Origin: Actinomycetota bacterium
GTDB lineage: Bacteria > Actinomycetota > Acidimicrobiia > Acidimicrobiales > Ilumatobacteraceae
Reading direction: 5' to 3'
Length of the DNA stretch: 18,124 nt
NCBI GenBank assembly: GCA_009705435.1
Contig: WLTJ01000007.1
Span: 1 to 18,124, forward strand
The position numbers and the translations under genes are program-made. The notes under the pieces were generated by a model. It was not told the DNA's origin. It ran no database searches and saw only the letters and a list, made by a program, of their open reading frames with translations. This document shows, piece by piece, positions 15,391 to 18,124 of this stretch (positions are counted from its first letter, which is position 1; every line of letters starts with the position of its first letter).

Positions 15391-16520
15391 GAAAAACCAA
15401 CAATCGGGCTTTTCATCTGAGAGAGAAAATCACGTTCTGTCGAATTTTTAGCCTTGGCTCCATCAAGTAACTCATCAACGCGCGACAAACCCATGCCACC
15501 AAGAAATCGCTCAACCTCATCACCGAGTACTGCGCCGCTTCCATCGGCCATCGCACGATTGAAGCACGCTTCAGAGCGCTCACAAAATGATAAGCAAGCA
15601 TCACTAAAGGCCACAGGCGCTTTCAATACTTCATTAATCATGTCCAGATCTTCTTCATCCTCACCCGCACCGATGATGTCTGGCATCCGTTCAGCGGACT
15701 CTCCCATCAACTCAAATCCGCGCTTGGCCCGCTCTGCTTGGAATCGCAGATCTTCACCCATTCTGATTCGCGGTTGATTCGAGCCCGGATACGTGAGAAT
15801 CAGAAAGCCTTCATTACTCAAGGCAAGAGACGCACTCAAGCCAAGTTTTTCTAGAACTAGTTCAAGAGCGTGGACATACAGTCCCATCTGGGCACGGGCT
15901 TTGGCTAGATCGGATTTTGATGTGTAGCCGCCACGGTCGGGATATGTTTTGACTTCACCGACAGAGATAATGGCGCCTGAATCTTCCTCAGGATTGTCCT
16001 TGATGCATACGACATCGATGATCAGCGTCGCCTCGGGGAGCATGACACCTTTAGGAATTCGCAATGTCAGACTTGAGATAACGCCCCGAAAAGTTGATGT
16101 GTCCGCTAAAGATACGAGTAACTTTTCAGATTTCTTGATTGCCTCATCTAAATCAGCGAGGGGTCCCCCATTAGCTGAAGTACGAAAATCAAGAAATGAC
16201 TTTTCGCTTTTTTTCAAGAGTCCAACTTTGTGCATTGATGCAAGAAGAACTTTTGCACCATCGCGGACAAGGCTGGATTCAAAATTGTTACCTCGAGCTA
16301 AAGCGAAAACCGATTGTCCTTCTTTGGGCGCCAGTGGATTCTCACGCCGAGCGACGGCCCCCATTTTGACGTTGTGCACCGCTGACACAAGATTCGCCCC
16401 GCACGCAGGATTTTGCACCCATTGTTCAAAACGTCGACGAGTATCTCGGCGAGATCCCGCAACTGATTTCTTGCTTTTTTCCATATTCACTGAACGAAAC
16501 AGTACCGCAGGGGTGTGCAC
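15387..16520 (-). CDS. RecB/Cas4-like PD-(D/E)XK nuclease with predicted Fe-S cysteines
   Basis: A protein of 377 aa (365 if ATG 16484 is used), first gene of the four-gene operon. The nuclease core is readable: ARGNNFE (75-81, motif I-like), LIIDVV with Asp169, GEVK with Glu189 and Lys191, and ARAQMGLYVHALE (209-220) containing the QxxxY motif of RecB-type nucleases. Cys40 near the N-terminus and Cys309, Cys313 and Cys319 (C-x3-C-x5-C) near the end repeat the one-plus-three layout that binds a 4Fe-4S cluster in Cas4 and AddB. The N-terminal 30 residues are very basic (SRRDTRRR), suiting nucleic-acid contact. The GTG at 16520 is the longest start; GTG 16490 and ATG 16484 are alternatives, none with a clear ribosome site. 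It begins 67 bp after cysM. No CRISPR or cas1/cas2 gene is in the window, so a Cas4 label is not justified. Confidence 0.78.
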   Translation of the reverse strand: MHTPAVLFRSVNMEKSKKSVAGSRRDTRRRFEQWVQNPACGANLVSAVHNVKMGAVARRENPLAPKEGQSVFALARGNNFESSLVRDGAKVLLASMHKVGLLKKSEKSFLDFRTSANGGPLADLDEAIKKSEKLLVSLADTSTFRGVISSLTLRIPKGVMLPEATLIIDVVCIKDNPEEDSGAIISVGEVKTYPDRGGYTSKSDLAKARAQMGLYVHALELVLEKLGLSASLALSNEGFLILTYPGSNQPRIRMGEDLRFQAERAKRGFELMGESAERMPDIIGAGEDEEDLDMINEVLKAPVAFSDACLSFCERSEACFNRAMADGSGAVLGDEVERFLGGMGLSRVDELLDGAKAKNSTERDFLSQMKSPIVGFS

Positions 16521-16587
16521 CCATAAATGAGGACGATCACACCATTTTGCGCATCACATTCGTGACATCCGCATTTCACTCACTGTT

Positions 16588-17538
16588 TTAGAAGTAAATG
16601 ATCTTTTCGGCGCGGGTTTCTGCCTCATCCAAATCATCGGTGTAGGCCCCGGTTGAGAGATATTTCCAGCCACCATCGCAGACAATGAAAACAATCGTGC
16701 CTTCATCGATCTCACTGGCAACTTTGGCCACGCCAGCCAGTGCCGCGCCCGCCGAAATACCCGAGAAGATGCCGCATTCACGAACCATACGACGTGTCCA
16801 TTCAATGGATTCACGCGGACGCACAACGCGCTTGCGATCGAGAATGTCAAAGCCGTGCCAGTTTTCAAACAACGGCGGGACATAACCCTCATCAAGATTT
16901 CGCAATCCTTCAACACTTTCACCCAGTGGTGGTTCAACGGCGATGATCTTGACCCCAGGCTTATTCTCTTTGAGATACCGACCCGTGCCCATCAAAGTTC
17001 CGCTGGTTCCGAGGCCCGCGACAAAGTGAGTGATCTCTGGGCAATCCCGCAAGATTTCCGGTCCAGTACCTTCGTAGTGGGCACGCGCATTGGCGTCGTT
17101 GGCGTACTGATACAAGAAACACCATTCGGGATTCTGCTTCGACATTTCAATGGCTCGCAAGACGGCTCCATTTGAACCTTCGGCGCCTGGAGTCAAAATC
17201 ACTTCTGCACCAAAAATATCAAGCATCTGACGACGCTCGATTGACACGCTTGTCGGCATCAAAATCTTGATCGGATAGCCCCGCACCTGAGCGATGGCCG
17301 CCAAGGCAATACCCGTGTTCCCCGAGGATGGCTCGATGATGGTCTGACCTGGCAACAAGCGACCATTCTTTTCGGCATCTTCAATCATTGATTTAGCGAT
17401 GCGGTCTTTCACCGAACCAAAGGGGTTTTGGTTCTCCAATTTCGCCAAAATGCGAACCTTGGGATTGGGCGACAAACAGCTGACGTCAACGAGTGGGGTG
17501 TTGCCAATGAGGTCAATCACACTCTCGAACGGAACCAT
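16588..17538 (-). CDS. cysM: CysM-type cysteine synthase (O-phosphoserine sulfhydrylase family)
   Basis: A 316-aa fold-type II PLP enzyme that closely follows Mycobacterium tuberculosis CysM, which makes cysteine from O-phosphoserine and the thiocarboxylated carrier CysO. Seen: PLP Lys44 in NPFGSVKDR, phosphate loop PSSGNTGI (70-77), SVSIERRQML, HFVAGLGTSGTLMGTGRYLK and the CysM-specific LRNLDEG, whose Arg213 fits Arg220 of the mycobacterial enzyme (same offset of 7 as the PLP lysine). Family knowledge links that Arg to phosphoserine recognition. The C-terminus GWKYLSTGAYTDDLDEAE is also CysM-like. ATG 17538 is preferred over GTG 17559 because GGAGG (17544-17548) is 5 bases before it. mec lies upstream on the same strand, but no cysO is present between them. 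Confidence 0.95.
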   Translation of the reverse strand: MVPFESVIDLIGNTPLVDVSCLSPNPKVRILAKLENQNPFGSVKDRIAKSMIEDAEKNGRLLPGQTIIEPSSGNTGIALAAIAQVRGYPIKILMPTSVSIERRQMLDIFGAEVILTPGAEGSNGAVLRAIEMSKQNPEWCFLYQYANDANARAHYEGTGPEILRDCPEITHFVAGLGTSGTLMGTGRYLKENKPGVKIIAVEPPLGESVEGLRNLDEGYVPPLFENWHGFDILDRKRVVRPRESIEWTRRMVRECGIFSGISAGAALAGVAKVASEIDEGTIVFIVCDGGWKYLSTGAYTDDLDEAETRAEKIIYF

Positions 17539-17543
17539 ACTCA

Positions 17544-17548
17544 CCTCC
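17544..17548 (-). promoter_or_regulatory. Ribosome binding site deciding the cysM start
   Basis: GGAGG on the minus strand, 5 bases before ATG 17538. It removes seven residues from the longest possible reading (GTG 17559) and gives the standard CysM N-terminus. Confidence 0.8.
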
Positions 17549-17589
17549 ATCATCGCCACCGCAGGGTGAATTCCCTACTAAGTCACTCG

Positions 17590-17605
17590 GGATTCTAATG
17601 AATCC
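17590..17605. repeat. Small perfect hairpin in the mec-cysM gap
   Basis: GGATTC (17590-17595) and GAATCC (17600-17605) with a 4-base TAAT loop. It lies in the 94-bp gap between mec and cysM where other actinobacteria carry cysO. No T-run follows on the minus strand, so it is not a standard terminator; an RNA processing or attenuation element is possible. Confidence 0.35.
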
Positions 17606-17632
17606 TCGGGGAAATGAGAACACAAGCCTCAA

Positions 17633-18067
17633 TTACCTCAGAATTTCGACTATGACCTCTGCGATCAGGTCTTTGACGATGCGATAGGTGCGCATTTCCG
17701 GCGTTTCCCTTTTCAGGGTGACAATCAAATAATGCCAATCGGGGTCGGGAGCGGCTGACACATCGGTCGCACTGGGGAAGGCCTCGGTATGGGTATGGCT
17801 GTGCATCACGCCCCTGATTTCAAGTCCGGCGTCCTCGGCTGTGCGTTCTGCCCGTAGGTGATCGACGGGGTCAATGGTGTAAATCCGCGCCGATTGCTCA
17901 ATGTTGCGACAGGGGAAAAAACGCGTGATGCGGTTTGTGCCAGGCTCCCCCGCCATCAACCCACAGGCTTCAAGCGGATACTCGGCCACGGCCAAAACAG
18001 ACATCGCCTCGTACACCTCAGGGGTGACGAAGAGTTCTTCACGGAGTGCATCACCAGTTGCTTCCAC
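17633..18067 (-). CDS. mec: Mec-type JAMM/MPN metalloprotease
   Basis: A 144-aa zinc metalloprotease with a complete JAMM site: Glu33 in PLEACGLMAG and H89-S-H91-x7-S99-x2-D102 (HSHTHTEAFPSATD). In Mycobacterium tuberculosis, Mec releases cysteine from the CysO-cysteine adduct formed by CysM, and the adjacency to cysM here supports the same assignment. The start is uncertain: GTG 18067 directly follows a 10-bp palindrome and has no properly spaced ribosome site, but later candidates would remove the first beta-strand (LFVTPEV). It could be cotranscribed with cysM. The bound partner CysO is not encoded in this window. Confidence 0.93.
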   Translation of the reverse strand: MEATGDALREELFVTPEVYEAMSVLAVAEYPLEACGLMAGEPGTNRITRFFPCRNIEQSARIYTIDPVDHLRAERTAEDAGLEIRGVMHSHTHTEAFPSATDVSAAPDPDWHYLIVTLKRETPEMRTYRIVKDLIAEVIVEILR

Positions 18068-18068
18068 C

Positions 18069-18078
18069 CCCTGCAGGG
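18069..18078. repeat. 10-bp perfect palindrome upstream of mec
   Basis: CCCTGCAGGG is its own reverse complement and ends one base before the mec GTG, in the short divergent gap to a possible plus-strand gene at the right edge. It could be an operator half-overlapping the start, or chance. Confidence 0.25.
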
Positions 18079-18115
18079 TATCGCCCTGACGCCCAAGGCG
18101 TAGCCTGAAAGCACT

Positions 18116-18124
18116 ATGTCCGCC
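18116..18124 (+). CDS. Possible start of a divergent gene cut by the window edge
   Basis: ATG at 18116 is preceded by GAAAG (18107-18111) at 4 bases and by a TAGCCT (18101-18106) that could be a -10 box. Only three codons (M-S-A) are visible, so this rests on position, divergent from mec, and the weak ribosome site. Confidence 0.2.

Noticed and set aside
15387..16520. True CRISPR-associated Cas4
   Set aside because: The cysteine layout and QxxxY motif match, but there is no repeat-spacer array and no cas1 or cas2 in the window, and many non-CRISPR nucleases share this layout.
15949..16530. 193-codon plus-strand open frame
   Set aside because: It lies opposite the RecB/Cas4-like nuclease, whose motifs are readable, and its translation is Ser/Thr/Arg-rich without recognisable features.
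16521..16587. Rho-independent terminator between cysM and the nuclease operon
   Set aside because: Only a short TCAC-GAAT-GTGA stem with wobble extensions is present and no T-run follows on the minus strand.

Overview
This window looks like part of a moderately GC-balanced actinobacterial chromosome, most likely a lower-GC Acidimicrobiia-type lineage. I infer this from a mycobacterial-type CysM next to a Mec-type JAMM protease, the murI-rph-rdgB gene order, and frequent GTG/TTG starts with ATGA or GTGA overlaps. Taxonomy is inference; no 16S or marker alignment was possible. Coding density is very high, almost every base is assigned, and no gene-free stretch exceeds 300 bases.

Left part (1-5857): a YifB/ComM-type Mg-chelatase-like AAA ATPase runs off the left edge on the minus strand. 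Next come a small secreted protein on the plus strand, a lone clpP on the minus strand, and a minus-strand group EthD-like protein -> PLP fold-type II enzyme (511 aa) -> threonine-synthase-like PLP enzyme (424 aa). A perfect 7-bp inverted repeat sits just before the 511-aa gene.

Middle (5910-10585): a tRNA-Leu(UAG) gene is followed after 13 bp by a D-threonine aldolase/D-serine dehydratase-like gene. The minus-strand housekeeping operon murI-rph-rdgB (4-bp overlaps) comes next, and a Dabb-domain gene and an EamA transporter gene run divergently from it.

Right part (10612-18124): the most interesting segment is a compact four-gene minus-strand operon (16520 down to 10612). Its order is a Cas4/RecB-like nuclease with a predicted Fe-S cysteine set -> a 500-aa protein of unknown function whose C-terminal part resembles an accessory beta-barrel -> a short UPF1/Dna2-like SF1 helicase -> a TM0106-type RecB-like nuclease fused to a DEDD RNase H-like exonuclease domain. 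Neighbouring genes overlap by 4, 4 and 8 bp. I cannot assign it to a named system; a nucleic-acid processing, DNA-repair or anti-phage role is the best inference. Upstream lie cysM and mec, without the cysO gene that separates them in mycobacteria. In Mycobacterium tuberculosis mec-cysO-cysM lies close to murI-rph-rdgB, so the helicase-nuclease module appears to occupy an interruption of an otherwise conserved cluster.
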